From Candidatus Obscuribacterales bacterium (GTDB lineage Bacteria > Cyanobacteriota > Vampirovibrionia > Obscuribacterales > Obscuribacteraceae), in assembly GCA_020050835.1 (NCBI GenBank), contig JAGVKB010000064.1, positions 1-35,916 on the forward strand: a DNA stretch of 35,916 nucleotides, read 5' to 3'. The notes below the pieces were generated by a model. It searched no databases and was not told the origin of the DNA. It worked only from the letters and a program-made list of their open reading frames with translations. The position numbers were made by a program, and so were the translations under genes. Below are positions 1 to 8,912 of the stretch, piece after piece. Each line of letters begins with the position of its first letter. The stretch's first letter is position 1.

Positions 1-867
1 ATTGGAGCCGCCACCACTGCGCTGGCTCCGGTGCCAGCGGCACTACCGGTTCACAGCAACCTGACTGCGCCACCGGCGCCGGTGCCCACTCTGGTTGCTT
101 ACAATGCCGCCGGCATGACGCCGCCGCTGCCTGCGACTCCTACTGCCAACCGCGCGCTGTTCTCGCAAGCGGCGCCAGCACCAGTGAACCTGATGCGCAC
201 TGGCATGTCCGGACCGCCAGCTCCGCTGCCGAGTTCTACTTACGGCCGCCAAGCCAGCACGGGGCCGTCGACGGTGGCCCCGATGCGGATTGATAGCTCG
301 ACCGGCACTAGCGGGCCGGCTGTCGTCACGCCGGTCAGCGGACAGTCCGGCCATAGTCGGGTCGGCAATCCTAAAACGAATGCCGGTCCTGCCCCGATCA
401 GAGCTGACAACGGCCAGTCAGCCGGAGCCGGCAACAGACCGGCAGTCGCTATCGGCCCGGTCGTAACCGGACCGAGCGCTCCAGAAAGTACCGGCTCAAC
501 CAGTAGCGGCTCGCCGTTAGCCAATGACCATCCCAACGGGCCAAGCTCGGTTCATTCCAGGAAGTCTCCCAACTGGGGCCCTTACATGGCTGAGTTGCAA
601 CGCCGAATCAAAATGAATTGGTTTCCGCCTTCCGGTACTGAATCCAAGCGAGTGGTGGTGGTCTTCAAGATCTTGCACGACGGCTCGCTGACGCATCTTG
701 CCATCGATAAGTCCTCGGGCTCGGCGTTGGCCGATCAAGCCGCGCTCAAGGCAGTCGAGCGGGCCCAACCGTTCAGCCGTCTGCCGGAAGGAGCCGAAGA
801 CGACGCCGATATCCAGTTTACCTTCGACTACAACGTATTTGGAGGCGGACGGATCAGGCAGTTTTAA
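1..867 (+). CDS. TonB C-terminal-domain protein, 5' truncated by window edge
   Basis: The reading frame is open from base 1, so the true start lies upstream; the first in-window start-like codon is a GTG at 31. About 180 residues rich in Pro, Ala, Gly, Ser and Thr come first, an extended and probably unstructured linker. A TonB C-terminal fold follows over roughly the last 95 residues: a helix beginning WGPYMAEL, the RRIKMNWFPP segment, a beta strand VVVVFKI, then the DGSL and SSGSALADQAALKAV elements typical of TonB/TolA-type C-termini. In TonB this domain contacts outer-membrane partners across the periplasm, but many bacteria use it in orphan envelope proteins. No ExbB/ExbD gene is visible. 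The low-complexity linker would suit spanning the periplasm. An N-terminal membrane anchor cannot be seen because the start is missing. Domain call fairly sure, cellular partner unknown. Confidence 0.75.
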   Translation: MGAATTALAPVPAALPVHSNLTAPPAPVPTLVAYNAAGMTPPLPATPTANRALFSQAAPAPVNLMRTGMSGPPAPLPSSTYGRQASTGPSTVAPMRIDSSTGTSGPAVVTPVSGQSGHSRVGNPKTNAGPAPIRADNGQSAGAGNRPAVAIGPVVTGPSAPESTGSTSSGSPLANDHPNGPSSVHSRKSPNWGPYMAELQRRIKMNWFPPSGTESKRVVVVFKILHDGSLTHLAIDKSSGSALADQAALKAVERAQPFSRLPEGAEDDADIQFTFDYNVFGGGRIRQF

Positions 868-1040
868 TTGCTCTGCCAGAGTCAAATTGTGGAGGCGGTT
901 GTGCTCGCTAACTGAGCGCAGCTGCTTCCGTTTTTAGCCTCTGGCAGCAAGGAGTCGATCAGCTATGATTCTCTCTGGTGCTGGCGTAAATCCGGAAATT
1001 CAGGAGAGCGAATCTGTCCTTCAAGAATTCCTCAATTAAC

Positions 1041-2489
1041 TTGCGCGCCCGAGCTCGAATCGAGATGCTCGAGCACGAATTCTTGCCTGATTTCGGTCAA
1101 GCCGAAATGATGGAGATTCAAGCTCTGCTGGCGGCAACGCCGCTGGAAAGGACCGGCGCTGAAAGGCGCGACTTAAGAGATCTGCTCTGGTCGTCGATCG
1201 ATAACGACGAATCACTCGATCTCGATCAGATCGAGTACTGCGAGCAGCTGCCCGGTGGCGACATTCGGATCATGATCGGCATCGCTGACGTCGATTCGTT
1301 CGTCGCCAAGGGATCGGCTGTCGATCTTCATGCTTATGCCAATACCACCTCTGTCTACACCGGCGTCGAGACCTTTCCGATGTTGCCGGCAGAGCTGTCG
1401 ACAGACAAGACGTCCTTGAAGCAAGGTGAGGACCGCAAAGCGGTCGTGGTAGATCTGGTGCTGGCGCCAGACGGGGCGGTCAAACAGAACGAGATTTATG
1501 CGGCGCTGGTGCGCAACCAGGCCAAACTGGCCTATCCGCTGGTGGGAAATTGGTTGGCAAACGGCGGTCGAGCTCCGGCCAGGATTCGAAAAATTCCTGG
1601 TTTGGAGCGGCAGCTTGCGATTCAAAATGAGGCTCGCCAGCGGCTGCACTCCCGGCATCAGAATTTCGGACAACTTAATTTGCAGACGGTGGAAGCGCGG
1701 CCGGTCGTGCAAGGAGAAAAGGTGATTGACTTGGAGCTGGTCGAGCCAAATCCGGCTCGGGATATCATTGAACGCTTGATGATCTCCGCCAATATCGTCG
1801 TGTCGAAGTTTCTCGAGATGAAGGCGGTGCCGTCGTTAAGAAGGGTGGTCAAGACTCCGGAACGTTGGGACCGGATAGTCGAACTGGCCAAAATCTATGG
1901 AGTGCATCTGCCTGCCAGTCCATCCGTGAAGGATTTGCAGCATTTCCTGGCCGGACGAAAACAAGCCGATCCGCTGCGCTTCCCAGACCTTTCGCTGACG
2001 GTGGTCAAACTCTTGGGCGCCGGAGAGTATGTGGTCAAGCGGCCCGGCTGCTCGGAGCCCGGGCACTTCGCGCTGGCCATTCATGATTATGCACATTCGA
2101 CGGCTCCTAACCGGCGCTATCCCGACCTGGTTACGCAGCGATTGCTGAAAGCTTGTTTGGCTGGCAAGCCTTGTCCGTACACCGTCCTCGAGCTCGAGGC
2201 TGTCGCCAGACAGTGCACCGGGATGGAAAAGGAAGCGAAGAAGGTGGAGCGGACTATGCGCAAAATCGCCGCCGCCGACTTCCTTTCTACTCGCATCGGC
2301 GAAGTATTTGAAGGGGTGGTGACTGGTGTTACGAATGGTGGCACGTACGCTCGGCTGTTTAGACCGCCGGCCGAAGGTCGTATTGTAAAGGGTGAACGCG
2401 GGCTGGATGTCGGCGACGAAGTCAGGCTCAGACTCGTAAGTACTGACCCCGCAAACGCCTTCGTCGATTTTGCCAGAGTAAAGCACTAA
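1041..2489 (+). CDS. RNase II/R-family (RNB domain) exoribonuclease
   Basis: This is a 3'-to-5' exoribonuclease-type protein of 482 residues. The RNB catalytic signature lies at residues 51-63 (SSIDNDESLDLDQ), giving candidate Mg2+ ligands D54, D60 and D62; Q63 sits where E. coli RNase II has a fourth Asp. The distal RNB motif YAHSTAPNRRYPDLV carries the conserved RNA-binding Arg pair. Residues about 420-482 look like a C-terminal S1-type RNA-binding domain. Only about 45 residues precede the catalytic motif, so the paired N-terminal cold-shock domains of E. coli RNase II/RNase R are absent; short forms of this kind occur in several phyla. Start is uncertain. TTG at 1041 has no close Shine-Dalgarno, whereas AGGAG at 1002-1006 sits 7 nt before an in-frame CTG at 1014, and there is an ATG at 1065. 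The gene stands alone, convergent with the nucleoside hydrolase 31 bp away. Confidence 0.85.
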   Translation: MRARARIEMLEHEFLPDFGQAEMMEIQALLAATPLERTGAERRDLRDLLWSSIDNDESLDLDQIEYCEQLPGGDIRIMIGIADVDSFVAKGSAVDLHAYANTTSVYTGVETFPMLPAELSTDKTSLKQGEDRKAVVVDLVLAPDGAVKQNEIYAALVRNQAKLAYPLVGNWLANGGRAPARIRKIPGLERQLAIQNEARQRLHSRHQNFGQLNLQTVEARPVVQGEKVIDLELVEPNPARDIIERLMISANIVVSKFLEMKAVPSLRRVVKTPERWDRIVELAKIYGVHLPASPSVKDLQHFLAGRKQADPLRFPDLSLTVVKLLGAGEYVVKRPGCSEPGHFALAIHDYAHSTAPNRRYPDLVTQRLLKACLAGKPCPYTVLELEAVARQCTGMEKEAKKVERTMRKIAAADFLSTRIGEVFEGVVTGVTNGGTYARLFRPPAEGRIVKGERGLDVGDEVRLRLVSTDPANAFVDFARVKH

Positions 2490-2520
2490 AGCGCGCCGGG
2501 CAGCGTCGCGCCAGACCTGA

Positions 2521-3447
2521 CTATCTAGTCTTCAGAATCTCCAGCAGGAAATCCTCGAAGCCGTCTTTTTGAACGGCAGTCGCGACCTTTACCTTGCGCC
2601 CGCCGAACAGCACTGTCGACAGCTTTCCGGCGCTCCGTCCTTGAGTCGTGACGTCTACCCGCATCTCCTTGAAGGTGAAGAGGTGCGGCGCGATCGTGGC
2701 GGCGACCGTTACAGTGTCCCAGAAATAGTATTCGAATCCCTTCACGAGCGACCAGAGACGGGCGGCCAGTTTGGAGGCGCGATATCTGTCCGTCTGCTCT
2801 TCGAGCCGGACCAAGAACTCCTTCGTGACTGGAAGCTGGTTGGTGACATCGAGCGAGATGAGTTTGACAGGAGTGTTGAGATCGAAGATCGCTTTGGCTG
2901 CCGGCGGATCTGCATAAATATTCCACTCGGCGCTGCCGTCGTGCGCGTCTACTTCAACGTTGCCCGGTACGTTTACTGCACCGCCCATGATGACGAACTC
3001 CTCAACCATGTTCTTTAGTTCGGGATTCTTCGAAAAGACATCGGCGAGGTTTGTGAGCGGTCCGGTCACCACTATCGACATCGGAGTCTTGGTATGAGAG
3101 AGGCAATCCGAGATCACTGTTTGCGACTTGCGGCCCTTCCCTTGCTGGTAGAGCTTCTTGAGAGAGATCTCGCTGAAAAGCGGTAGCTCATTCATTATGT
3201 AGCTTTCCCGGCGCCAATTGTCGGGAAAGGGATTGGGTACGGGGTCTTCGCTGTAGGCGACTTCGGCTCCTTCGAGATCCAGATAAGTCGCCATCTTGAG
3301 GAGAGCTTCGAAAGACTGCGCGGCGTAGCAATCGCCATCAGTGAGCGTGACGGCCTGCAGATCGACGGCCGGTGACAGCCACAGTAAAAGGCAGCTCAGG
3401 AGATCATCGACGTGACCATCGTTATCGTGAATAACCGGTTTCGGCAT
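2521..3447 (-). CDS. Inosine/uridine-preferring nucleoside hydrolase family protein
   Basis: The product is 308 residues, normal length for the IUNH family, whose members hydrolyse the N-glycosidic bond of ribonucleosides in purine/pyrimidine salvage. The Ca2+-binding N-terminal signature is intact (DNDGHVDD, residues 8-15), followed by TGPLTNLA (128-135), FVIMGGAV (151-158) and the ribose-binding AEWNIYADP (173-181). The last metal-site Asp is present at D244, but the residue just before it is Trp243 where characterised enzymes have His (HDP motif), a residue that assists the leaving base. Activity and base preference therefore cannot be assumed. No signal peptide is visible, so it is likely cytoplasmic. 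It starts with ATG with only a weak upstream TTGAG. It is monocistronic by spacing, with 177 bp to the end of the suf operon. No nucleoside transporter or salvage gene is adjacent. Confidence 0.85.
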   Translation of the reverse strand: MPKPVIHDNDGHVDDLLSCLLLWLSPAVDLQAVTLTDGDCYAAQSFEALLKMATYLDLEGAEVAYSEDPVPNPFPDNWRRESYIMNELPLFSEISLKKLYQQGKGRKSQTVISDCLSHTKTPMSIVVTGPLTNLADVFSKNPELKNMVEEFVIMGGAVNVPGNVEVDAHDGSAEWNIYADPPAAKAIFDLNTPVKLISLDVTNQLPVTKEFLVRLEEQTDRYRASKLAARLWSLVKGFEYYFWDTVTVAATIAPHLFTFKEMRVDVTTQGRSAGKLSTVLFGGRKVKVATAVQKDGFEDFLLEILKTR

Positions 3448-3624
3448 TACTAACTCAAAGTCGGCGCACGAACGCTTGACAAACGGGTTCGGCTGAACTT
3501 TAGTTTACTTCCACACTAAGCCAATTTCATTAGTTGAGAAGTTTTTGTGTAGTTGCCGGTTGCAACGGCCAGACCTCAGGCAAGCGCCAGATTTTGGGAA
3601 ATCCGGCCGGCCTTGGCTGGCGAT

Positions 3625-3936
3625 TTAAAGTATTCCTAGCTCCATCTTGGCGTCTTCGCTGCACATCGTTTTGGGATCCCAGCGCGGGCTCCAGACCAGC
3701 TGCACTTTGGGATTCTTCACCCAGGGCAGTTTGGTTAAGACCTGATGAACTTGTCCCTGAATCACCGCTCCCAAGGGACAGGCCGGAGAGGTAAGGGTCA
3801 GTCTGACCGTCACCTCTCCGCCGTCGGTAATATCGACCCCATAGACCAGACCGAGATCGATGATGCTTATCCCGAGCTCAGGATCTAAGATGGTCTTCAA
3901 GTGTTCGCGCACCACATCTTCTTGAATTGAAGACAT
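3625..3936 (-). CDS. sufT: SufT-like MIP18/DUF59 family Fe-S cluster maturation protein
   Basis: A 103-residue MIP18/DUF59 (PaaD-like) protein; SufT homologues help deliver or mature Fe-S clusters, especially under high demand. Visible family marks are the DPE motif (18-20), the IIDLGLVYGV strand-turn (25-34) and the reactive Cys in SPACP (C53). A second Cys, C92, lies near the end. I chose the ATG at 3936 because GGAGGG lies 7 nt upstream; an upstream in-frame TTG at 4008 lies inside sufU and would add 24 unlike residues. It is the last gene of the suf operon, 31 bp after sufU. SufU plus SufT at the end of a suf operon is a recurring arrangement in Actinobacteria and Deinococcus-type operons, which supports the name. 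Confidence 0.85.
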   Translation of the reverse strand: MSSIQEDVVREHLKTILDPELGISIIDLGLVYGVDITDGGEVTVRLTLTSPACPLGAVIQGQVHQVLTKLPWVKNPKVQLVWSPRWDPKTMCSEDAKMELGIL

Positions 3937-3967
3937 CGAATTCCCTCCATCGGTAACAGGGCAAGAT

Positions 3968-4426
3968 TTATTCCTGGTGGTCTTCGCCTTTTGCGCGTGA
4001 AGTCTCAATCGCTTCTAATAGCGTGTTCCAGGGAAGCAAAGCGCATTTAATCCTGACTGGGTACTTCCGGACCCCTTGCAAAGCCTCCAAGTCTTCCAGC
4101 TCCTCGGGCAGAGCTGTCTCCTGTGAGCCACCCAGCATCATATTCTTGAATACTCCGGCCACGGACATGGCTTGCTCGAGCGATTGACCGAGCACCGCCT
4201 CGCTCATCATCGATCCGGAAGCCATGTTAATCGAGCAACCGTGGGCTTCCAATTTTATGTCGCTGATCGCATCGCTATCAACTTTCAGGTAGAGAGTCAC
4301 TTCGTCGCCGCAGAGCGGATTGACACCTTCGGTCTTGACGGTGGCGTCCTCGAGCGCTCCTTGATTGCGCGGATGGTGGTAATGATCCAGGATCGTTTCC
4401 CGGTAGAGGTCATCTGCAAGCGACAT
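3968..4426 (-). CDS. sufU: SufU-type Fe-S assembly protein (zinc sulfurtransferase/scaffold)
   Basis: A 152-residue protein of the NifU-N/IscU fold. The ligand set matches SufU: C39 and D41 (NPLCGDE), C64 (HGCSI) and C128 (RIKCALLPW). The stretch of about 20 residues between helix and last Cys (GGSQETALPEELEDLEAL) is the insertion that separates SufU from IscU. In Bacillus, SufU is a Zn2+ protein that accepts persulfide sulfur from SufS and passes it to SufBCD, and it replaces SufE; no sufE is seen here. The ATG start overlaps the 3' end of sufS by 17 bp, so translation is probably coupled; AAGG lies 9 nt upstream. Confidence in family is high; whether it acts as sulfur relay or scaffold in this organism is inference. 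Confidence 0.93.
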   Translation of the reverse strand: MSLADDLYRETILDHYHHPRNQGALEDATVKTEGVNPLCGDEVTLYLKVDSDAISDIKLEAHGCSINMASGSMMSEAVLGQSLEQAMSVAGVFKNMMLGGSQETALPEELEDLEALQGVRKYPVRIKCALLPWNTLLEAIETSRAKGEDHQE

Positions 4427-5654
4427 GTCCCATTACCTTATCTGCTTCCTGAAGAGCTTCCAGGAATTGGTCGATTTCATCCTTCGTATTGTATATGTAA
4501 AAGCTGGCGCGGGCGGTGCCGGCGACTTTCAAGTCGCGCATGAGCGGTTGACAACAGTGATGCCCGGCGCGAATCGCTATACCGGACTCGTTGAGGATCT
4601 GACCGATATCATGAGGGTGGACGTCAGCGAAATTGAATGAGATGACGCCACCGCGTTTGTTGGCATCGAGCGGTCCATAGACTAGCGCGTCGTCAAGCTC
4701 CTTCATCCGATTGAGAGCGTATTTTGTGAGCTCTATCTCGTGCGCTCGCACATTGTCCATGCCGAGCCGGTTGAGATAATCAATCGCCGCTCCGGAAGCG
4801 ATCACATCGGCGATATTGGGTGTTCCGGCCTCGAACTTGTAAGGCAACTCGTTGAACTTGACTCTGTCGCGCCAAACGGAGCCGATCATATCGCCACCGG
4901 ACAAGAATGGTGGCATCGCTTCAAGCAGCTCGGGGCGACCCCAGAGCACTCCGACCCCGGTCGGTCCGAGCATCTTGTGCAGGGAAAATACCAGGAAGTC
5001 GCAATCGAGCTCGGTCACGGAAGTCTTGAGATGAGGCACGCCTTGCGCTCCATCCACTAGAACGAGCGCTCCGGCAGCATGAGCGAGTTTCGCCAGTTCG
5101 GCTACCGGCACAATCGTACCCAAGACATTGGACATCATCGTCACCGCCACCAGTTTGGTGCGGGCTCCGATTACGGAGGCAGCCTGCTGAAGATCGATTT
5201 CGCCTGATTCAGTAAGCTCGAGATAGACCAGCTTTGCTCCGCGCTCGCTGGCAAGCAGCTGCCAGGGAACCAGATTGGAATGATGCTCCATCGCCGACAG
5301 GACGATTTCGTCGCCGGGCAAGATATTGGTGCGACCCCAGCTGTGCGCCACCAGGTTGACAGCTTCGGTGGCGTTGCGTGTGAAGATGACCGAGCGCAGG
5401 CAGGGAGCGGCGATGAAATCGCGAATGCTTTCGCGCACCGCCTCGTAAGCAGAAGTCGCTTCCTCGCTCAAGGTGTGAATGCCGCGGTGAATGTTGGCGT
5501 TGTAATGCTCGTAGTAGTTCGTCAAAGCTTGAATCACACAGGCCGGCTTCTGCGCAGTGGCGGCATTGTCCAGGTACACCAACGGTTTGCCGTTGACGGC
5601 TCTGGACAAGATCGGAAAGTCCTTGCGGACTTGCTCGAGATCGAACGCTTTCAT
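4410..5654 (-). CDS. sufS: Cysteine desulfurase SufS (group II, PLP-dependent)
   Basis: A 414-residue PLP aminotransferase-fold enzyme converting L-cysteine to alanine plus enzyme-bound persulfide for Fe-S assembly. The Schiff-base Lys is in FSLHKMLGP (K227), the cofactor Asp/His context in VDGAQGVPH, and AMEHHSN is conserved. The catalytic Cys lies in the short RAGHHCC loop (C367, followed by a second Cys), the form typical of SufS rather than IscS. The start is ATG at 5654, with AGGAG 4 nt upstream; a TTG one codon earlier is possible. The ATG shares its A with the TGA of the preceding ferredoxin gene, and the 3' end overlaps sufU. Translation of ferredoxin, sufS and sufU therefore looks coupled. 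Confidence 0.96.
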   Translation of the reverse strand: MKAFDLEQVRKDFPILSRAVNGKPLVYLDNAATAQKPACVIQALTNYYEHYNANIHRGIHTLSEEATSAYEAVRESIRDFIAAPCLRSVIFTRNATEAVNLVAHSWGRTNILPGDEIVLSAMEHHSNLVPWQLLASERGAKLVYLELTESGEIDLQQAASVIGARTKLVAVTMMSNVLGTIVPVAELAKLAHAAGALVLVDGAQGVPHLKTSVTELDCDFLVFSLHKMLGPTGVGVLWGRPELLEAMPPFLSGGDMIGSVWRDRVKFNELPYKFEAGTPNIADVIASGAAIDYLNRLGMDNVRAHEIELTKYALNRMKELDDALVYGPLDANKRGGVISFNFADVHPHDIGQILNESGIAIRAGHHCCQPLMRDLKVAGTARASFYIYNTKDEIDQFLEALQEADKVMGHVACR

Positions 5655-5965
5655 CAAACTCCTATGTAAATCTCGTCCTTTCGGACCTCGACTTTGTAAG
5701 TAGGCACCGGCAGAATTGCCGGCAAACAGAGCGCCTTACCCGACCGGACATCGAATCGAGCACCGTGGCGCGGGCATTCGATCTGGTGGTCGGTCAGCTC
5801 TCCTTCACCTAAAGGTCCATCGTCGTGCGTGCAAAGATCGGCTACTGCGAAAAACTCGCCGTCGGCATGGCAGAGCGCTATCCGCTTGCCGTTTACTTCG
5901 AACACTTTTACCGAGTTGGTTTGGACGTCGGCGACTTTGGCTACTTTGACGAACTCTGCGGTCAT
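5654..5965 (-). CDS. Rieske-type [2Fe-2S] ferredoxin in the suf operon
   Basis: A 103-residue stand-alone Rieske protein of the non-heme oxygenase ferredoxin type. The cluster ligands are visible as C45-x-H47 (LCTHDDG) and C64-x2-H67 (ECPRHGARF), giving the usual Cys2His2 site, and the N-terminal beta fold has normal length. It is cytoplasmic: no signal or anchor. An AGGAG lies 9 nt before the ATG, overlapping the sufD stop region only 5 bp away, and its TGA overlaps the sufS ATG, so it is embedded in the operon rather than inserted by chance. Similar ferredoxins sit inside actinobacterial suf operons. A plausible but unproven role is electron supply for cluster assembly or persulfide reduction. 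Confidence 0.9.
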   Translation of the reverse strand: MTAEFVKVAKVADVQTNSVKVFEVNGKRIALCHADGEFFAVADLCTHDDGPLGEGELTDHQIECPRHGARFDVRSGKALCLPAILPVPTYKVEVRKDEIYIGV

Positions 5966-5970
5966 GACTT

Positions 5971-7419
5971 TCAGCTCCTGGCCGAACTCTTAGCAGCAGC
6001 CGGTGCCGAAAGAATTCTTTGCGTAACCGCGTTGCCGACCCATTCGGCTGCGACCGTCTGCCCGAACTGATCGAGGACGGTTTTGAAAAAGCCCTGGACG
6101 ATTAGCTCTTCTGATTCGGTCCGCGTCAGTCCGCGGCTCATCAGGTAGAAGATCTGCTCCTGATCGACCGGCCCGACCGTCGCGCCGTGAGAACATTTGA
6201 CATCGTCAGCGAGAATCTCCAGCTTGGGGATCGAATCGGCTTTGGCTTCGCCGCCAAGCAAAAGGTTCTTGTTTGACTGATAAGCGTTGGTCCTTTGGGC
6301 GACCTTCGGGACGCGGATGATTCCCTGATAGACAGATGTTGCCGAATCTTTCAAGGCCGTTCTGAAGTTGATGTTCGAGCTGGTATCCGGCGAGTTGTGG
6401 TCTTCGACGGTGTTGAAGTTGTAGTGCTCGTGTCCGCTGCCGAGGACGATACCGTTGATATCGCTGGTAGCGCCCGGACCGTTCAAGAGCGCCGCGATGT
6501 CTCCTTTTACCACCTTGCCGCCTAGGGCCACGGTCAAGCTGCGAAAGGCGGCATTTTTTTGGATCGCTGCGGTGGTACGGGTTACGGAGTAAACTTCCGA
6601 GTCGAGTTGCAGAAGATCGAGAAAGTTTACTTTCGCTCCTGGTTGAGCATAGATCTCGACCAACCCGGCATGCAGGCAAGCGGTTGCCGCCGGCGTCGGC
6701 CCAGCCGAGGCGGCGGTGCTGTGAATCAAAGTCAGCTTGCTATTCGCTTCGGCGAGCACGACCAGGCGAGGAAAGATTGCACTGCCGGTGGTGCCGGGTG
6801 CCGGCGTGCCGGCCGATGTGAAGCTCAAAAAGGGTGCATCAATCTCCACCCCAGCTGGAACATACAAGAATAGACCGCAATTGAACAACGACTTGACCAT
6901 CAAGGCGAACTTGTCGTCCCGCTGGCAATCCGAGGGCACACCCAGATATTGCCTGAGCTTGCCTTCATGCTCTTTGAGCGCAACGCCGAGATCGCAAAAT
7001 ATAACGCCCTTTTTCTCGAGCTCGGCGTCGAGTTCGATATATCCCGGGCTGTGAGCAGCTTGTGAAAGCACGCCGGCTCTTTGGGTGAAATGATTGAGGG
7101 CCGGTTTTATCCAGTCATGCGCCGCTGAAAATGTCCGGCTGGTAGCAGCGAAATCTAGCGCTATCAAGCTGGAGAGCTCCAAAGAGCTGATGTCGGTGCG
7201 ATGCCAATCTTGGTCGCGCGCAGTCGGCATCGGCATTTGCAAGTAGGTTTCCCAGGAGGAAAGTCTGGCCTGCTTCAACCAATCCGGCTCGGCGTGACGC
7301 AACGCCAGGTCTTCTACCCGCTCTCTGGCAATTGTGCTCACCGCTTTCGATTCTCCCATTGCGCTAAAACCATTCTCCATTTCGGCTCTCGTTCGGTTCA
7401 CCGAGTTATCTATAGCCAC
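5971..7419 (-). CDS. sufD: SufD, Fe-S scaffold complex subunit
   Basis: A 482-residue SufB/SufD-family protein. It forms the SufBCD scaffold with SufB and the ATPase SufC. The C-terminal family core is clear: [23 protein letters not shown], with His411 at the position of the SufD histidine implicated in iron binding at the SufB-SufD interface. A helical N-terminus (about 20-110) precedes the beta-helix. The start is uncertain: GTG at 7419 gives the longest frame with no good Shine-Dalgarno; ATG at 7380 has GAGAG about 6 nt upstream, and ATG at 7359 also fits. It follows sufB by about 40-80 bp. It can be told from SufB by poor conservation of the SufB Cys and by its C-terminal His motif. Confidence 0.93.
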   Translation of the reverse strand: MAIDNSVNRTRAEMENGFSAMGESKAVSTIARERVEDLALRHAEPDWLKQARLSSWETYLQMPMPTARDQDWHRTDISSLELSSLIALDFAATSRTFSAAHDWIKPALNHFTQRAGVLSQAAHSPGYIELDAELEKKGVIFCDLGVALKEHEGKLRQYLGVPSDCQRDDKFALMVKSLFNCGLFLYVPAGVEIDAPFLSFTSAGTPAPGTTGSAIFPRLVVLAEANSKLTLIHSTAASAGPTPAATACLHAGLVEIYAQPGAKVNFLDLLQLDSEVYSVTRTTAAIQKNAAFRSLTVALGGKVVKGDIAALLNGPGATSDINGIVLGSGHEHYNFNTVEDHNSPDTSSNINFRTALKDSATSVYQGIIRVPKVAQRTNAYQSNKNLLLGGEAKADSIPKLEILADDVKCSHGATVGPVDQEQIFYLMSRGLTRTESEELIVQGFFKTVLDQFGQTVAAEWVGNAVTQRILSAPAAAKSSARS

Positions 7420-7461
7420 CGGCCAAGGCGAGCTTAAGCCTGACGTCCCGGGCGTTCAGTC

Positions 7462-8889
7462 CTAGCCGACCGAGCCTTCCATTTCAAGTTGAATCAGCCG
7501 ATTAAGCTCGACTGCGTACTCGAGAGGCAGCTCCTTCGTGAATTGCTCGAAAAAGCCGTTGACGATCATCGTCGTGGCTTCGGTCTGGGTCAATCCGCGG
7601 CTCATCAGATAGAAGAGCTGCTCTTCGCCGACTTTGGACACCGTCGCTTCGTGCTCGACGGTTACCAGCTTCTCATCGATCTCCATCGTCGGGTAAGTAT
7701 CCGAGCGCGAGTTCTCGTCGAGCAGAAGCGCATCACAGCGAACGCTCGATTTGATGTTGGTGGCGCCGGGATAAACCTTGACCAGTCCTCGGTAGGTGGA
7801 GCGGCCTCCGTCCTTGGAGATTGACTTGGAAGTGATGATCGAAGTTGTGTCCGGTGCGGCGTGCACCATCTTGGCGCCAGCGTCTTGATGCTGGTCAGCG
7901 CCGGAAAAGGCGATTGAAAGCACCTCGCCGTGAGCGCGTGGGCCGACCAGGTAAACGGCCGGGTACTTCATGGTCAGTTTGGAGCCGAGGTTGCCGTCGA
8001 CCCATTCGATTTTAGAGTCCTCATGCGCGACGGCACGTTTCGTGACCAGGTTGTAGACGTTCTTGGACCAGTTTTGAATGGTCGTATAACGGATGTGCGC
8101 GCCCGGCTTAGCGATCAACTCCACCACCGCCGAATGAAGCGAATCGCTGGAGTAGACAGGAGCGGTGCACCCTTCGATGTAATGAACATAGCTGCCCGGT
8201 TCGGCGATGATTAAGGTACGCTCGAACTGGCCCATGTTCTCGGTGTTGATCCGGAAGTAGGCCTGCAGCGGAATCTCGACTCTGACGCCGGCCGGCACCC
8301 AGACAAAGCTGCCACCAGACCAGACTGCCGAATTCAAGGCGGCAAACTTGTTGTCGGCCGGCGGGATGATCGTGCCGAAATGCTGTTTGACTATCTCTTC
8401 GTGCTCGCGCAAAGCGGTGTCCATATCCGTGAAGATTACGCCTTGCTTAGCCAGGTCTTCGCGAATTGAGTGATAAACCACTTCCGATTCGTACTGAGCG
8501 GTAACACCGGCCAGGAATTTGCGCTCGGCCTCGGGTATGCCCAGCCGATCGAAGGTGTTTTTGATGCTCTCGGGAACATCATTCCAGTCTCGACCTTGCT
8601 TTTCGGTAGCCCGCACGAAGTAGTGAATGTTCTCGAAATCAATCGCTTCCAAAAGCTCGGTATCGCCCCAGGTCGGCATCGGCTTTTTCTTGAAAATCGC
8701 GAGCGAGCGCAAGCGGAATTTCAACATCCACTCCGGCTCGTTCTTCATTTGCGAGAGTTTGACGACAATCTCTTGCGTTAGCCCCTTGCCCGACTTGAAC
8801 GAATAGTCCGTTTCTTGATCGTGAAAGCCGTACTTGTAGTCAGCTCCTACTTCTCTAAGATCGAACGGTCGGGTGATATCAGTTGCCAT
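7462..8889 (-). CDS. sufB: SufB, Fe-S scaffold complex subunit
   Basis: A 475-residue SufB, the subunit on which the nascent cluster is built. The Cys that corresponds to E. coli C405 is in [10 protein letters not shown] (C385), and the following [22 protein letters not shown] block is strongly conserved. The N-terminal [25 protein letters not shown] element, typical of SufB and not SufD, is present. I chose ATG at 8889 because GGAGG lies 5 nt upstream; the eight residues from an upstream TTG or GTG-type start at 8913 would overlap nothing useful. It lies 23 bp after sufC. The stop codon is TAG at the normal family end, which matters for the interpretation of the in-frame TAG near 35046. Confidence 0.96.
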   Translation of the reverse strand: MATDITRPFDLREVGADYKYGFHDQETDYSFKSGKGLTQEIVVKLSQMKNEPEWMLKFRLRSLAIFKKKPMPTWGDTELLEAIDFENIHYFVRATEKQGRDWNDVPESIKNTFDRLGIPEAERKFLAGVTAQYESEVVYHSIREDLAKQGVIFTDMDTALREHEEIVKQHFGTIIPPADNKFAALNSAVWSGGSFVWVPAGVRVEIPLQAYFRINTENMGQFERTLIIAEPGSYVHYIEGCTAPVYSSDSLHSAVVELIAKPGAHIRYTTIQNWSKNVYNLVTKRAVAHEDSKIEWVDGNLGSKLTMKYPAVYLVGPRAHGEVLSIAFSGADQHQDAGAKMVHAAPDTTSIITSKSISKDGGRSTYRGLVKVYPGATNIKSSVRCDALLLDENSRSDTYPTMEIDEKLVTVEHEATVSKVGEEQLFYLMSRGLTQTEATTMIVNGFFEQFTKELPLEYAVELNRLIQLEMEGSVG

Positions 8890-8912
8890 TTCAGCCTCCT
8901 TGCCGCTCGACA

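Noticed and set aside
1836-2486. A 216-codon minus-strand frame within the RNB gene
   Set aside because: It is the complement of a well supported RNB gene and shows no domain.
3937-4008. Longer SufT start at TTG 4008
   Set aside because: It lies within sufU, adds non-conserved residues, and ATG 3936 has a GGAGGG at ideal distance.
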